Source: Flavobacteriaceae bacterium
GTDB taxonomy: Bacteria; Bacteroidota; Bacteroidia; Flavobacteriales; Weeksellaceae
NCBI GenBank assembly: GCA_031273305.1
Contig: JAISSC010000182.1
Coordinates: 1 to 13,884, forward strand
Length of the DNA stretch: 13,884 nucleotides
Direction: 5' to 3'
Translations under genes and position numbers: made by a program
Notes under the pieces: generated by a model
Seen by the model: only the letters and a program-made list of their open reading frames with translations
Told to the model about the DNA's origin: nothing
Databases searched by the model: none
Shown: in pieces, positions 13,554 to 13,884 of the stretch
Position numbering within the stretch: the stretch's first letter is position 1
Layout of the letters: each line of letters begins with the position of its first letter

Positions 13554-13884
13554 ATGGGAATAATAACACTCACCACAGATTTTGGACTGGATGATTTTCA
13601 TGTCGCTTCGCTAAAAGGCACTATTTATAGCCAACTACCGGAGGTTACCATAGTCGATATTTCTCATCAGATAATGCCCTTTGATTTAATTCAAACAGCT
13701 TATATTTTACAAAATTCCTATAAAAATTTTCCCAAAGGAACTATTCATATTATAGGAGTAGACGCACTTCCTTCTCCTTATGTTAAACCTATTGCTGCTG
13801 AAATTAACGGTCATTTTTTTATCTGTAATGACAATGGTATCCTTTCCCTGACCGCAGGAGAATTTATCCCGGATCAACTTATTG
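13554..13884 (+). CDS. SAM hydroxide adenosyltransferase, partial
   Basis: The N-terminal 110 residues of a DUF62-family protein, whose characterised members split S-adenosylmethionine to adenosine and methionine using hydroxide. The reading starts MGIITLTTDFGLDDF, continues with SLKGTIYSQLPEVTIVDISHQIMPFDL, FPKGTIHIIGVDA, and INGHFFICNDNGILSL, following the family pattern with the conserved Asp in TTDFG and DNG near residue 96. Family members elsewhere often have VDPGVG where this reads GVDALPSP; I take this to be the Bacteroidota variant, from memory. The gene runs off the window end at 13884, so the C-terminal domain cannot be judged. It is divergent from phoH. Confidence 0.88.
   Translation, partial: MGIITLTTDFGLDDFHVASLKGTIYSQLPEVTIVDISHQIMPFDLIQTAYILQNSYKNFPKGTIHIIGVDALPSPYVKPIAAEINGHFFICNDNGILSLTAGEFIPDQLI

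Overview
The window looks like a chromosomal segment of a Bacteroidota bacterium, most likely Flavobacteriales-like. Three things point there. Several genes are preceded by the Bacteroidota -7 promoter box TAnnTTTG. Start codons sit behind A-rich leaders without Shine-Dalgarno sequences. The protein sequences and local pairings (rpsL-rpsG; phoH divergent from a SAM hydroxide adenosyltransferase) are of the flavobacterial type. The DNA is AT-rich and most genes are housekeeping.

Layout: (1) 1-783, minus strand: the start of rpsG (S7, cut by the window edge) and all of rpsL (S12) with a clear promoter. (2) 864-1020: a copy of a dispersed intergenic repeat. (3) 1206-3375, plus strand: two tandem lipoprotein genes built from WKNG/VFVSGNDVYVAG repeats. 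They share an identical signal-peptide DNA segment, and only the first carries a Big2-type Ig-like domain. This is the most unusual coding content in the window. (4) 3551-6231: a SAM-I riboswitch operon with a cystathionine gamma-synthase family enzyme and homoserine dehydrogenase. (5) 6237-6530: a second copy of the intergenic repeat. (6) 6594-7805: hflX. (7) 7900-8255: a 25-nt palindrome, a strong minus-strand terminator and a small lipoprotein gene. (8) 8289-8679: mostly non-coding, with a possible 37-codon minus-strand ORF and a long hairpin, then the upp promoter. (9) 8680-9339: upp. (10) 9394-9717: a third intergenic element containing a 26-bp perfect inverted repeat whose arms are themselves palindromic. 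(11) 9766-9837: tRNA-Arg(CCU) on the minus strand. (12) 9996-12443: a Cu(I)-type P1B ATPase. (13) 12534-13487, minus: a PhoH-family ATPase with a TTG start. (14) 13554-end, plus: a partial SAM hydroxide adenosyltransferase.

How they work together: the only clear multi-gene functional unit is the SAM-controlled pair. Homoserine dehydrogenase makes homoserine, and the PLP enzyme handles the sulfur-transfer step toward methionine. Transcription is expected to fall when SAM is abundant. Homoserine acyltransferase (metX/metA), needed between the two, is not in the window. The other genes look like independent single-gene units. I saw no phage, CRISPR, transposase or defence genes. The points most worth a second look are the tandem repeat lipoproteins, the three-copy intergenic repeat family and the hairpin-rich element after upp.
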